Shown here: piece by piece, positions 9,186 through 20,718 of the stretch
How the letters are laid out: the number at the start of each line of letters is the position of its first letter
How positions within the stretch are numbered: position 1 is the stretch's first letter
From: Alphaproteobacteria bacterium
GTDB lineage: Bacteria > Pseudomonadota > Alphaproteobacteria > Sphingomonadales > Sphingomonadaceae
Direction: 5' to 3'
Assembly (NCBI GenBank): GCA_018823905.1
Contig: JAHJHL010000200.1
Location: 1-57,744 of the forward strand
Length of the DNA stretch: 57,744 nucleotides
Translations under genes and position numbers: made by a program
The notes under the pieces: generated by a model
The model's input: only the letters and a program-made list of their open reading frames with translations
What the model was told of the DNA's origin: nothing
The model's database searches: none

Positions 9186-10526
9186 ATGACCAAATTTTCG
9201 ACCATGATCAGCCTGATTGCCGTGGCCGCCGCCGGGATGACGCCTGTGCTGGCGCAGACCGTCAGCGATGACGAAGTCCCGACGACCAGCCTGAATATCC
9301 CGGGCAATGTCCAGATTTTCGGCGATGCCAAGAGCAATGTCTATCGCCCGTCGGCGACCGTGAACGGCGAAATCATCACCGCGACCGACATCGAACAGCG
9401 CATGGCGCTGATCCGCATCGCCAACAATGATGTCGCGCTGCCACCGGAAGAGCTGCAACGACTGCGCCAACAGGTTTTCAGCAACTTGATCGATGAGAAG
9501 CTGCAGATTCAGGAAGCCAAGGCCGCCGACATCACGATCGACGAAAATGTCGTCAACGATCAGTTCGCGCGGCTCGCGCTTCGCTTCAAGCAGACGCCGG
9601 ACCAGTTTTCGACGTATCTGATTTCGAAAGGCTCGTCCGCCGCCGCGGTTAAACAGCAGATCCGCGGCGAATTCGCCTGGGATCGCCTGTTGTCGCGCAA
9701 CATCCAGTCGACGACCAACGTGTCGACCGACGAGGTGGAGTCAGTGGTCCAGCGGATGAACGATGCCAAGGGTCAGGATGAGTTTCATCTTGGTGAAATC
9801 TATCTGTCGGCGCCGCCCGAAAATGTCGCTGCGGTCACCGAAAACGCGCAGAAAATCATTCAGGCGTTGCAGGCAGGCGGCAGCTTCGCCGCCTATGCCC
9901 GCCAGTTTTCGGAAGCATCGACCGCGGTCGTCGGTGGCGACCTGGGCTGGGTGAAAGCTGGCCAGTTACCGGCATCGATGGCCGAGGCGGCAACGACGAT
10001 GCAGCCGGGCCAGCTGGTCGGGCCGATCCAGGTTCCCGGCGGCGTGTCGATCATGCTGATGATCGACCGGCGCCAGGTGCTGACCGCCGACCCGCGCGAC
10101 GCGGTGCTCAGCCTCAAGCAGATCTCGCTCGATTTCCCGGCCGGAACGACGCAGGCGCGGGCTTCTGAGCTTGCCGGCCAATTCGCCGAAGCGACGCGCA
10201 ATATCGCGGGTTGCGGGGGCGCCGATGCGGTGGCGGCGCAGCTTGGCGCCAATGTGGTCTCGCGCGACAATATCGAAATGCGGGTATTGCCCGCACCGCT
10301 GCAAAATACGTTGATCAATCTGCAGATCGGCCAAACCACCCAGCCCTTTGGTGCGGTGAACGAGGGCGTCAGTGTCCTGGTGCTGTGCGGTCGCGACATG
10401 CCGCAGACCGCAACCGCCCCGAACATCGAGCAGATCGAAGCGCGCTTGCTCGAAGAAAAGGTCAACAAGCGGGCTCAGCGTTATCTGCGCGACCTCCGCC
10501 GGGATGCCGTGATCGAATATAGCTAA
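9186..10526 (+). CDS. surA: SurA-type periplasmic peptidyl-prolyl isomerase
   Basis: 446 residues starting at ATG 9186, giving a clear signal peptide ending near VLAQ. The N-terminal chaperone domain contains VNGEIITATDIEQRMALI and the LRQQVFSNLIDEKLQIQEA block. A parvulin (PpiC) domain follows around 195-300 (FHLGEIYLSAPP, GGDLGWVKAGQLP). SurA escorts outer-membrane proteins across the periplasm. It lies 133 bp after lptD, and its TAATG stop overlaps the pdxA start by one base. Confidence 0.93.
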   Translation: MTKFSTMISLIAVAAAGMTPVLAQTVSDDEVPTTSLNIPGNVQIFGDAKSNVYRPSATVNGEIITATDIEQRMALIRIANNDVALPPEELQRLRQQVFSNLIDEKLQIQEAKAADITIDENVVNDQFARLALRFKQTPDQFSTYLISKGSSAAAVKQQIRGEFAWDRLLSRNIQSTTNVSTDEVESVVQRMNDAKGQDEFHLGEIYLSAPPENVAAVTENAQKIIQALQAGGSFAAYARQFSEASTAVVGGDLGWVKAGQLPASMAEAATTMQPGQLVGPIQVPGGVSIMLMIDRRQVLTADPRDAVLSLKQISLDFPAGTTQARASELAGQFAEATRNIAGCGGADAVAAQLGANVVSRDNIEMRVLPAPLQNTLINLQIGQTTQPFGAVNEGVSVLVLCGRDMPQTATAPNIEQIEARLLEEKVNKRAQRYLRDLRRDAVIEYS

Positions 10527-11545
10527 TGTCTTTTGCCAATCTTCGACAACCGATCGCGGTCACCCTCGGTGACCCGGCCGGTGTCGGACCCGAAGTCACC
10601 GCTCGCGCTTGGGCCGCGCGCCGCGAAAGCCATTTGCCCCCGTTCGTCGCGATTGGTGACGCTGCGACAATCTCTGCCGTCTGGGACGGTCCGGTCGTGC
10701 GGGTCGGCGACATGGATGAGGTCCAGCGGGTCTTCGATGACGCCCTGCCCGTCTGGCATCTGGAAGACAGCGGCCCGCTGACCCCCGGAACCCCAACCGC
10801 GGCGGGCGCGACCTGCGCGCTGCACGCGCTCGAAACCGGCATCGGATTGACCCGCAATCAGGCAAGCTCTGCACTGGTCACGGGTTCGGTGTCGAAGTTC
10901 GCGCTCCACAGCATTGGTTATACCCACCCCGGCCAGACCGAATTCATCGCAGAACGCTGCGGCGTAACCGCGACCAACGCGGTGATGATGCTGGCCGGAC
11001 CGTCGTTGCGCGTCGTGCCGCTGACCGTCCATATCCCGCTGATCGAGGTGCCCGAAAAGCTGACTGTCGAGCTGATCGTCGCCAAGGCGCGGATCGTCGT
11101 GCGCGGGTTGAAACGCGATTTCGGCATCGAAAACCCGCGCATCGCGCTGGCGGGCCTGAACCCCCATGCCGGCGAAAACGGTCAGCTTGGCGGCGAGGAA
11201 GAGCGGATCATGATCCCCGCCGTCGCGCAGCTGGCCGAAGAAGGCATCATCGTCGATGGCCCGCTTGCCGCCGACAGCCTGTTCGCGCCCGCCGTCCGCG
11301 CGCGCTACGACGCCTTGCTCTGCGCCTATCACGACCAGGCGCTGACGCCGTTCAAGGCGCTGCATTTCCACGACGGGGTCAATCTGACCCTCGGCCTGCC
11401 GATCATCCGTACTTCGCCCGACCATGGTACCGCGTTCAACATCGCTGGCGCCGGCACGGCCGATCCCGGCCCGACGATCGCCGCGATCGCAATGGCGGCC
11501 AAGCTGGCGATCGCGCGCGAGCGCCACTGCGCGCCCGCGAAGTGA
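10526..11545 (+). CDS. pdxA: 4-hydroxythreonine-4-phosphate dehydrogenase
   Basis: 339 residues. Oxidises 4-phosphohydroxy-L-threonine in the pyridoxal phosphate pathway, NAD-dependent and metal-assisted. Landmarks: ITLGDPAGVGPEV-like N-terminus (VTLGDPAGVGPEVTA), GYTHPGQTEF, LNPHAGENG and YHDQALTPFK with metal-binding His. It overlaps surA by one base (TAATG) and ksgA by four (GTGA), which implies translational coupling through the operon. Confidence 0.96.
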   Translation: MSFANLRQPIAVTLGDPAGVGPEVTARAWAARRESHLPPFVAIGDAATISAVWDGPVVRVGDMDEVQRVFDDALPVWHLEDSGPLTPGTPTAAGATCALHALETGIGLTRNQASSALVTGSVSKFALHSIGYTHPGQTEFIAERCGVTATNAVMMLAGPSLRVVPLTVHIPLIEVPEKLTVELIVAKARIVVRGLKRDFGIENPRIALAGLNPHAGENGQLGGEEERIMIPAVAQLAEEGIIVDGPLAADSLFAPAVRARYDALLCAYHDQALTPFKALHFHDGVNLTLGLPIIRTSPDHGTAFNIAGAGTADPGPTIAAIAMAAKLAIARERHCAPAK

Positions 11546-12381
11546 GCGGCCGCCCCGCGCCCCACCTGCCGCCGCTGCGCGAAACGGTGCGCGCGCATGG
11601 GTTGCAGGCGAGCAAGGCGCTAGGGCAGAATTTCCTGTTCGACGAACAATTGCTCGACCGCATCGCCGCGATCCCGGGCGATCTGGACGGCGCCACGGTG
11701 TTCGAAGTCGGCCCCGGCCCCGGCGGCCTGACCCGCGCGCTGCTCCGCGCCGGGGCAAAGGTGATCGCGGTCGAACGCGACGACCGCTGCCTGCCGCTGC
11801 TCGGCGAGCTCAGCGACGCCTTCCCGGGTCAGCTAACGGTGATTGCCGACGACGCGATGGCGGTCGACGTCGATGCGCTGACCGGCGGCGCACCCTATCA
11901 TATCGTCGCCAACCTGCCGTACAATGTCGGCACGGCGCTGTTCACCCGCTGGCTGGAGCCCGCAAGCTGGCCGCCGCGCTGGTTGTCGCTGACCCTGATG
12001 TTCCAGCAGGAAGTTGCCGAACGCATCGTCGCGCCGGTCGGCGGCAACGCCTTCGGGCGGCTCGCGGTGCTGGCGCAGTGGCGTTCCACCGCGAAGATCG
12101 CAATGAAAGTCCACCGCTCGGCCTTCACCCCACCGCCCAAGGTGATGTCGGCGATCGTTCATGTTGTGCCTGCCGAGCAGCCCGAAGGCGTTAATCCGAA
12201 ACTGCTGTCGAAACTGACCGAGAAGGGCTTCGGCCAGCGGCGCAAGATGCTGCGTCAGAGCCTGAAGGGCTTGGAGGGGGCGGTTGCCGCGGCGGAGGCG
12301 CTCGGCATTGACCCCACCCGCCGCGCCGAAACGGTGAGCGTCGCCGAATGGGTAGCGCTGGCGCGATCGCTGGGGGCGTAG
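11542..12381 (+). CDS. ksgA: 16S rRNA (A1518/A1519) dimethyltransferase
   Basis: 279 residues from a GTG start that overlaps the pdxA stop. Residues LGQNFLFDEQLLDRI, SAM-binding FEVGPGPGGLTRALL and catalytic NLPYN are all present. It dimethylates two adjacent adenines near the 3' end of 16S rRNA, a late small-subunit assembly step. It is the last gene of the lptD-surA-pdxA-ksgA run. Confidence 0.96.
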   Translation: MSGRPAPHLPPLRETVRAHGLQASKALGQNFLFDEQLLDRIAAIPGDLDGATVFEVGPGPGGLTRALLRAGAKVIAVERDDRCLPLLGELSDAFPGQLTVIADDAMAVDVDALTGGAPYHIVANLPYNVGTALFTRWLEPASWPPRWLSLTLMFQQEVAERIVAPVGGNAFGRLAVLAQWRSTAKIAMKVHRSAFTPPPKVMSAIVHVVPAEQPEGVNPKLLSKLTEKGFGQRRKMLRQSLKGLEGAVAAAEALGIDPTRRAETVSVAEWVALARSLGA

Positions 12382-12447
12382 CGCCGGTTTGAGGCCTTGC
12401 ACAGAATGCTTTGAAGGTTTCCGCCCGACACTATACGGGCTCCCGAA

Positions 12448-13284
12448 ATGAATTATCGCCATTCCTTCCATGCTGGCAACAGCGCCGACGTCGTAAAGCA
12501 CAGCCTGCTGATCGCCCTCGTACGGGCCCTGCAGCAAAAGCCGGGCGCGCTGACACTGATCGATACCCACGCCGGCTCAGGGCTTTACGACCTTGACGGC
12601 GAGGAGGCCGGGCGCACCGGCGAGGCTACACAGGGCGTGCTGCGGGCCTTTGCCGACCCGAACCCCCTGCTGGATGACTACCGCGCCGCCGTACAGGCGG
12701 TCAATGTCGGGGGCGAGCCGCGCCTGTACCCGGGTTCGCCGCAGGTTCTGGCGCAGCTTCTGCGCCCGCAGGATTTCCTGATCCTCAACGAAAAACATCC
12801 CGATGACGCATACACCCTGCGCGGCGCGATGCGCGGTACATCCGCCGCTGTGCATCAGCGCGATGCCTACGAGCTTTGGCTGGCACTGCTGCCTACACGC
12901 ACCCCGCGCGGCATGGTGGTGGTCGACCCGCCATATGAGCAGACCGATGAACGCGCCCGAATCACCGCCACCCTCGCGGCGGCTAACCGCAAATGGGCGC
13001 ATGGCGTGACGGTGATCTGGTATCCGCTGAAAGACCGCGAGACGCATTGGCGGTGGAAGCAGCAGTTGCGGAAACTCGGCATCCCGAAGTTTCTGGTGGT
13101 CGAGCATTGGCTGTACGACAGCGATCAGCCCGACATTTATAACGGCGCGGGCCTTTTCATCGTCAACCCGCCCTACGCCTTCACGCAGGCGCTGCCGCCT
13201 TTGCTGGAAGCCCTGCGCGCCGCGCTGGCGCCGGAGGGGCATAGGGGGGAGATCAGTGCCGCTTGGTTGGGCGATTGCGATTAG
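12448..13284 (+). CDS. rlmJ: 23S rRNA (A2030-N6) methyltransferase
   Basis: 278 residues starting MNYRHSFHAGNSADVVKH, the hallmark RlmJ N-terminus. The SAM site is around LIDTHAGSGLYDL and the catalytic motif VVDPPYEQ is at about 153-160. Methylates A2030 of 23S rRNA. It is separated from ksgA by 66 bp, so it may have its own promoter. Its TAG stop overlaps the stop of the convergent gene at 13281. Confidence 0.95.
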   Translation: MNYRHSFHAGNSADVVKHSLLIALVRALQQKPGALTLIDTHAGSGLYDLDGEEAGRTGEATQGVLRAFADPNPLLDDYRAAVQAVNVGGEPRLYPGSPQVLAQLLRPQDFLILNEKHPDDAYTLRGAMRGTSAAVHQRDAYELWLALLPTRTPRGMVVVDPPYEQTDERARITATLAAANRKWAHGVTVIWYPLKDRETHWRWKQQLRKLGIPKFLVVEHWLYDSDQPDIYNGAGLFIVNPPYAFTQALPPLLEALRAALAPEGHRGEISAAWLGDCD

Positions 13285-13601
13285 TCGCCGTTGGCATCAA
13301 CCATGAAGACCGTGGGCTTGCCGCGAGACGCCGGCTCCCATCCTGCCGACAATGCCGCTCGCACCCCGCGCAAGGCGATTGCGTCGTTGATGTGCGAACG
13401 CCCTTTCGGCAATCCTTTCAACAGGCGCTTTGGCGTCGGAAATTCCAGCACCGCTTCGCGTGGCATATCTCTCTGGCGCAAGGCGACGGTCATGCCCCTC
13501 CAGCCATCGGAAGAGGACAGTTGGGGCTCGCTCAGGAGTTCCCAGTCATATTTGACACCATCGAGTTGGACGGTGCCGCCGCGGCCGTGCATGTGAAGCA
13601 T
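13281..13601 (-). CDS. Hypothetical protein, 106 aa
   Basis: Short basic protein starting MLHMHGRGGTVQLDGVKYDWELLSEPQ. No signal peptide and no membrane helix. I do not recognise a named domain. It has protein-like composition and good codon use, and its TAA stop interlocks with the rlmJ TAG stop (shared bases 13281-13284), leaving no room for a terminator between the two converging genes. Confidence 0.72.
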   Translation of the reverse strand: MLHMHGRGGTVQLDGVKYDWELLSEPQLSSSDGWRGMTVALRQRDMPREAVLEFPTPKRLLKGLPKGRSHINDAIALRGVRAALSAGWEPASRGKPTVFMVDANGD

Positions 13602-13795
13602 AGGATGCCCTTAGCATATCAGGCGCGGCGCTCCAGCCGGTTCACATCAAAGATCGGTACCGGAGCGTTTAGCAGCCAAGACAGCCGCTTAGCGGCGGCG
13701 ATATCGACCGGTTGCGGACATTGCTTCTCGCCTCCCTCTTAGGGAGGAGAATCTATCGAATCCGCCGCAATGCCGCCGTAAGCCTGGGCCAGATC

Positions 13796-14326
13796 CTAAT
13801 TCTTGCTCGTGGTACCCACCGTCGCAACCACCGGCTTCGGCACCAAAGCCTCCGCCGCGACAACACGCTTCGACGCGCTCGACGAGATCGTTTTTTCCAG
13901 CGCCGCGACCTGCGGGCATTTTTCGGCGCAGACGCGCTGCGCTTCGGTCAGTTTCTGACGCGCCAGTTCGAGCGCGCCCTTGTCGGCGAGCGCTTCGCCC
14001 TGCCCGGTCAGCGCAACGACGTCGTTGGGTTCGAGGACGAGGGCTTCGCGATACAGGCCGATCGCCTTGCCGGGCAGACCCTGCGCGCGGGCGACCTGCG
14101 CCAACGCGATGATCGCCGAACGGTTGCGCGGGTCGGCGGTAAGCGCCGATTCATAGAAGTCGACCGCGAGGTTCAGATCACCAGATTCCTGCGCCGCCTG
14201 GCCCTGCTGCTGGAGCGCGATCGAGCGTGGGAAAATGTCGTTATCAGCGCGCTGGGCGTCGGATGCCGTGGGCAGGCTGGCAAGGATCAAACCCGCCGAT
14301 AGAGCCAGAAAACTGACGCGCATCGC
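13796..14326 (-). CDS. Secreted TPR-repeat protein
   Basis: 176 residues from the ATG at 14326, chosen over 14344 because GGGAGA lies about 8 nt before it. A signal peptide runs to about SDAQ. Tetratricopeptide repeats follow (AQESGDLNLAVDFYESALTADP, GLPGKAIGLYREALVLEPND, GALELARQKLTEA). Likely a periplasmic scaffold. Partner unknown. The C-terminal tail is Val/Ala/Ser-rich and looks disordered. It is 28 bp downstream of rsmB on the same strand. Confidence 0.85.
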   Translation of the reverse strand, partial: AMRVSFLALSAGLILASLPTASDAQRADNDIFPRSIALQQQGQAAQESGDLNLAVDFYESALTADPRNRSAIIALAQVARAQGLPGKAIGLYREALVLEPNDVVALTGQGEALADKGALELARQKLTEAQRVCAEKCPQVAALEKTISSSASKRVVAAEALVPKPVVATVGTTSKN

Positions 14327-14354
14327 ATTCTCCCATCGCTTCATTACAGGGATG

Positions 14355-15545
14355 CTAACATGGCGCTGTCAGTCGTGCGAGGAAAAATCCGTCGCATCCG
14401 TCGTGCTTCGGGGTGAGCAGAAAACCGTGGCCCGCGGCGCGCCCGACGCCATCGGGCAGATAGCCGGTATCGGCGGTCCAGCCGCGATGACGGGTCAGAA
14501 AACCATCCACCTGTGCGCGCCCCTCGCGAGCGATGATCGAGCAGACAGCATAGAGGAGTTTGCCGCCCGGCGCCACCAAGGCTGCGCCGATGTCCATCAG
14601 CTTCGCCTGATCGGCGACATGGCGGTCAAGCCGCGCCGGGGTCGAGCGCCAGCGCAGTTCGGGGCTCCGCCGCCAGGTGCCGCTCCCCGAACAGGGCGCA
14701 TCGACGATGACGCGGTCGGCCTTCCCCAACCGCTCGGCGAGCATCGCGCGTTCCTGTCCGGGGTTGAGCAGCAGCGTTTCGATACTGGTCGCCCCCGCGC
14801 GGTGCGCGCGCGGCGCCAGTTGTTGCAGCCGCGCCCGGTTGGTGTCGCAGGCGAGGATCGCGGCTTCGTCATTGGTTGCCGAAGCGATCGCGAGCGTCTT
14901 GCCGCCCGCGCCCGCGCACAGATCGATGACCACCTGCCCGGCTTCGGCGCCGAGTGCGGCGGCGGCATATTGGCTCGCGGCGTCCTGCACCTCAAATTGC
15001 CCCTCCGCATAGGCCGGGTTCTGGACCGCGGCGGTTTCACCGGGCAGGCGCCAGCCGTCGTTGAGACCGTTGATTGCTTCGCCGTCGGGAAAGATCATCG
15101 CCAGCTCGTCGCGGCTGGAGCGCAGCCGGTTGGCGCGCAGGTCGAGCGACGCCCGGGCGAGCATCGCGGCGTGCTCCGCCTTGCTGACCAGCGGGTCGAA
15201 CAATTTGATCAACGCGGGGGTGGCAAGCCCGGTCTCGGCGCGGGCTTCATCGGCACCGATTGCGGTCGGCCCGTAAGAAGCGCCGTCGAACAATGCGGCG
15301 AGCTCCGCATCGCTATCAGCAAGCGCGAGCATCGCGGCGCGGCCCGACGCGGGCACCGACCGCACAGCGCGGATCGCATCATAGACAAGGCTGCGGATCG
15401 CGCGGCGGTCCTTCGATCCCGCATAACGACGCGCGCGCATTGCCTCGGCAAAGATCGTGTCGGCGGGGGCGCCGCCATCGCGCGCCGATGCGGCGATGAC
15501 GTCGAGGATTTCGATGGCGGTCTGGACGCGGGCGGCGGGGGTCAT
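14355..15545 (-). CDS. rsmB: 16S rRNA (C967-C5) methyltransferase, RsmB type
   Basis: 396 residues. A NusB-like RNA-binding region (about 1-140) is followed by a Rossmann methyltransferase: SAM loop VVIDLCAGAGGKTLAIA, motif IV DAPCSGSGTWRRSP and motif VI LLYAVCSI with the catalytic Cys. This is the NOL1/NOP2/Sun m5C family. The assignment to C967 is by family resemblance; a paralogue with another target cannot be excluded. Confidence 0.85.
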   Translation of the reverse strand: MTPAARVQTAIEILDVIAASARDGGAPADTIFAEAMRARRYAGSKDRRAIRSLVYDAIRAVRSVPASGRAAMLALADSDAELAALFDGASYGPTAIGADEARAETGLATPALIKLFDPLVSKAEHAAMLARASLDLRANRLRSSRDELAMIFPDGEAINGLNDGWRLPGETAAVQNPAYAEGQFEVQDAASQYAAAALGAEAGQVVIDLCAGAGGKTLAIASATNDEAAILACDTNRARLQQLAPRAHRAGATSIETLLLNPGQERAMLAERLGKADRVIVDAPCSGSGTWRRSPELRWRSTPARLDRHVADQAKLMDIGAALVAPGGKLLYAVCSIIAREGRAQVDGFLTRHRGWTADTGYLPDGVGRAAGHGFLLTPKHDGCDGFFLARLTAPC

Positions 15546-15565
15546 ATTTGCGGCTTCTTTCTAAT

Positions 15566-15661
15566 CGTCATTGCGAGCGCAGCGAAGCAATCTCCTGCTG
15601 CCGAGAGAGCCTGAGGTTGAGGGCTGGAGTCCGCTTCGTCGCTTTGCTCCTCGCAACGACG
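15566..15661. repeat. REP-like inverted repeat, family B, copy 2 (guaB-rsmB intergenic)
   Basis: Begins CGTCATTGCGAG and ends CTCGCAACGACG, with the inner GCAGCGAAGCAATCTCC arm of copy 1 (5038-5133). As in copy 1, it sits between two co-directional minus-strand genes. Confidence 0.9.
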
Positions 15662-15672
15662 AAACAGAAGCT

Positions 15673-18203
<2,531 letters not shown>

Positions 18204-18309
18204 GCCATTTCTTGCTCCGCCGCCGCCCTACCCCAGCGACCCGACATCGACAAGGCGGGGTCGGGAGAGGGAGCGGTGCCCGCGCCCCCTCGTCCCCGGG
18301 GAGAGGCCG

Positions 18310-20598
18310 CTAAAAGCGCCCGGTCAATTGCACCGCAATCGTCCGCGGGCGATCGACGATGCCATTATACGCATTGCCGGCATTGCGCGTGATCGTCGTC
18401 GCCAGCGGCATCGAGCTGGCGGTTTGCAATATGCGCTGGTTGGTCAGGTTGCGCCCGATCAGCGCCACTTCCCAGCGATTGTCGATCTGCCCGAGCGCCA
18501 ACCGGGCGCCCAGTTTGACATAGCCATCCTGATGCGTGCGCGGATCAAGGTTCGCCGACGCGATGTATGACGACGAGAAGTCGGCGTTGATGTTGAACGC
18601 AACCTTCATGTCGCTACTGATCGGGGTCGTATAATCGACGTTCAAATTGCCCGACCATTTCGGCGACAGCGCGTTGCGCAGCCCGGTATAATCACAGAAC
18701 CCGCCCGGCCCCGGCACCTGCAGATAATAGCATTGGCCCGAGGTGAAGTTGGTGAATTTGAAGTCGAGATAGGCGACCGCACCGCTGATCGTCAGTCCGT
18801 CGGCAATCGCGGCGCGGAAGTCGGCCTCGACCCCCTGCGTCCGCGCGCCCGCGGCGTTGGCGACGTTGAAGTTCAGCGTGCCGTCGAAGATATTGACCTG
18901 CAGATCCTTGTAGGTGGTGCGATAGAGCGACAGGTTGAACGCGACATTGCGGCCCTTGTATTTCAGCCCCGCCTCGAAATTGTCGGCGCTTTCATCCTCG
19001 AATTCGAAGGCGCCGGGCTTGGCGACCGTAGTCGAACCGGGCAGCGAGTTGGAGCGGATATCGAAACCGCCCGCCTTGGTCCCACGCGCGAACGAGGCGT
19101 AGAGCATCAGGTCGTCGGTGGCGTCGAACTGGACGTTGACCATCGGGTTGAAGCTGTCTTCGCTCAATTTGCCCGATATGCTGTGCGCTTCGATATTGAG
19201 CGCGCGGAATGTCCCGGCGACAACCAGCGGGTTGAAGGTGTTGAGCGGTCCCTGAACGATCCGAAGATCGCGGCTGCCGCTTTTCTTCTCATGGTTGAAG
19301 CGCGCGCCCGCGGTGATCCGGAAGCGGTCGCTGAGTGCCAACTCGCCCTGCGCAAACACCGAGATCAGGTCGGATTTCTGCGAATAGACACGGTCATTGC
19401 GGGTGTCACCGAGCGCGTTGAACGGCGGCCCCAAAGCCAGGAAGGTCGAGTTGAACAGCACCTGGTCGTCGACGTCCAGCTTGGCGTGCTGATAATAGGC
19501 ACCGGCGATATAGTTGAACGCCTCACCGCCCGGCGACGCCAGCCGCAGCTCCTGCGAATATTGCCGGTAATCTTCCTGCAAATTGGTGCCGTCGAGGAAG
19601 CTGATCCCCGAGAAATCGACGTCGACGATTTCGCGCGTCTTGTAATCGAGCAGCGACGACACCGAGGTCAGCGTATGCTCGCCGATCTCCAGATCGGCAT
19701 TCAGCGTCGCGCCGAACACCTTGTTGCGGCTCTGATAGCCATTATCCTCGCGGACATAATCGGGGTCGGTGCTGACGAAAAACGGCCCCTGGAACACCGT
19801 ATTGTAATTGCCGACCGCGCCGAACACATCGCGCGGCTGGCCCTTCATTTCAAAGTCGGCATATTCGAGCTTGAGCTCGGCCGCGAAGGGGCCGCCGCGA
19901 TCGAACTCGAGCTTGCCGCGGAAATATTTCTCATCGACGTTCGGCTCGTCGCGGTCGAGCTTCGCGTTGTAGAAATAGCCGTCCATCTTGCGGTAATAGC
20001 CGACGACGCGCGCCTCGACGCCTTCGCTCAGCGGGCCGGATAGCACGCCGGTCAGCTGCAATTCCTTGTGGTTGAATTCATAGAGGCCGCTTACCGACCC
20101 CTCGAATTCGTCCGTCGGGCTGCGCGTCGTGATGTTCACCGCGCCCGCAATCGCATTTTTGCCGAACAGGGTCGGCTGCGGCCCGCGCAGCACTTCGACG
20201 CGCTCCATGTCGACGAGCGGCAGGCGCGAGAGCTGGTCGCGGCCGTAATAGACGCCGTCGACGAACATCGCGACCGACTGTTCGAACCCTTTGTTGTCGC
20301 CCGACGCGATGCCGCGGATCGCGATGCGGTTGGCGATCGCCGTCTGGGTGATCTTGAGGTTCGGGACTGAGGACGAAATCTGTTCGAGGTTGGTCTGGCC
20401 ATAATTTTCAACTTGCTTGCCGCTGATCGCCGAGATCGAAATCGGCACGTCCGACAGGCCTTCGGCGCGTTTCTGCGCGGTAACGATGATTTCCTCGAGC
20501 CCGCCCTGATCGTCAGCCGGGGCCGCGTCCTGCGCAAAAGCCATACCGGGGCTCGCGAGCGCCGATGCAGCGAGCAGCGAAACAAAATAGCTCTTCAT
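18310..20598 (-). CDS. TonB-dependent outer-membrane receptor
   Basis: 762 residues with signal peptide (to about AFAQ), then a TonB-box-like EEIIVTAQKR and plug domain (about 45-160: DVPISISAISGKQVENYGQ, VERVEVLRGPQPTLFGKNAIAGAVNI-like block), and a barrel ending TIAVQLTGRF. Imports a scarce or bulky ligand using TonB energy. The ATG at 20598 has GGGAGGA ahead of it. Substrate unknown: the EEIIVTAQKRAE plug type is the expanded sphingomonad class used for aromatics, terpenoids and steroids as well as iron. It diverges from the catabolic genes at 20719. Confidence 0.92.
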   Translation of the reverse strand: MKSYFVSLLAASALASPGMAFAQDAAPADDQGGLEEIIVTAQKRAEGLSDVPISISAISGKQVENYGQTNLEQISSSVPNLKITQTAIANRIAIRGIASGDNKGFEQSVAMFVDGVYYGRDQLSRLPLVDMERVEVLRGPQPTLFGKNAIAGAVNITTRSPTDEFEGSVSGLYEFNHKELQLTGVLSGPLSEGVEARVVGYYRKMDGYFYNAKLDRDEPNVDEKYFRGKLEFDRGGPFAAELKLEYADFEMKGQPRDVFGAVGNYNTVFQGPFFVSTDPDYVREDNGYQSRNKVFGATLNADLEIGEHTLTSVSSLLDYKTREIVDVDFSGISFLDGTNLQEDYRQYSQELRLASPGGEAFNYIAGAYYQHAKLDVDDQVLFNSTFLALGPPFNALGDTRNDRVYSQKSDLISVFAQGELALSDRFRITAGARFNHEKKSGSRDLRIVQGPLNTFNPLVVAGTFRALNIEAHSISGKLSEDSFNPMVNVQFDATDDLMLYASFARGTKAGGFDIRSNSLPGSTTVAKPGAFEFEDESADNFEAGLKYKGRNVAFNLSLYRTTYKDLQVNIFDGTLNFNVANAAGARTQGVEADFRAAIADGLTISGAVAYLDFKFTNFTSGQCYYLQVPGPGGFCDYTGLRNALSPKWSGNLNVDYTTPISSDMKVAFNINADFSSSYIASANLDPRTHQDGYVKLGARLALGQIDNRWEVALIGRNLTNQRILQTASSMPLATTITRNAGNAYNGIVDRPRTIAVQLTGRF

Positions 20599-20664
20599 AA
20601 GGATCCTCCCACGCATCATCGTCTTGGCGACCGCCGCCCGCGATGTTTTTCTTGCCTTGCGACT

Positions 20665-20689
20665 CATAACGGCTTTAAGTATCGTTATG
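20665..20689. promoter_or_regulatory. Candidate operator in divergent promoter region
   Basis: Perfect 7-bp inverted repeat CATAACG (20665-20671) / CGTTATG (20683-20689) with an 11-nt spacer. GACT flanks both arms at slightly different distances. It sits in the 120 bp between the TonB receptor and the nitronate monooxygenase-like gene. A binding site for the double-HxlR regulator is an inference. Confidence 0.45.
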
Positions 20690-20718
20690 CAAGTCAGATA
20701 ATTTGAGAGAGGACAGCA

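Noticed and set aside
13733..13750. CCTCCCTCTTAGGGAGG hairpin as a terminator or operator
   Set aside because: Short stem, no T-run on either strand and no clear gene end at the right distance.
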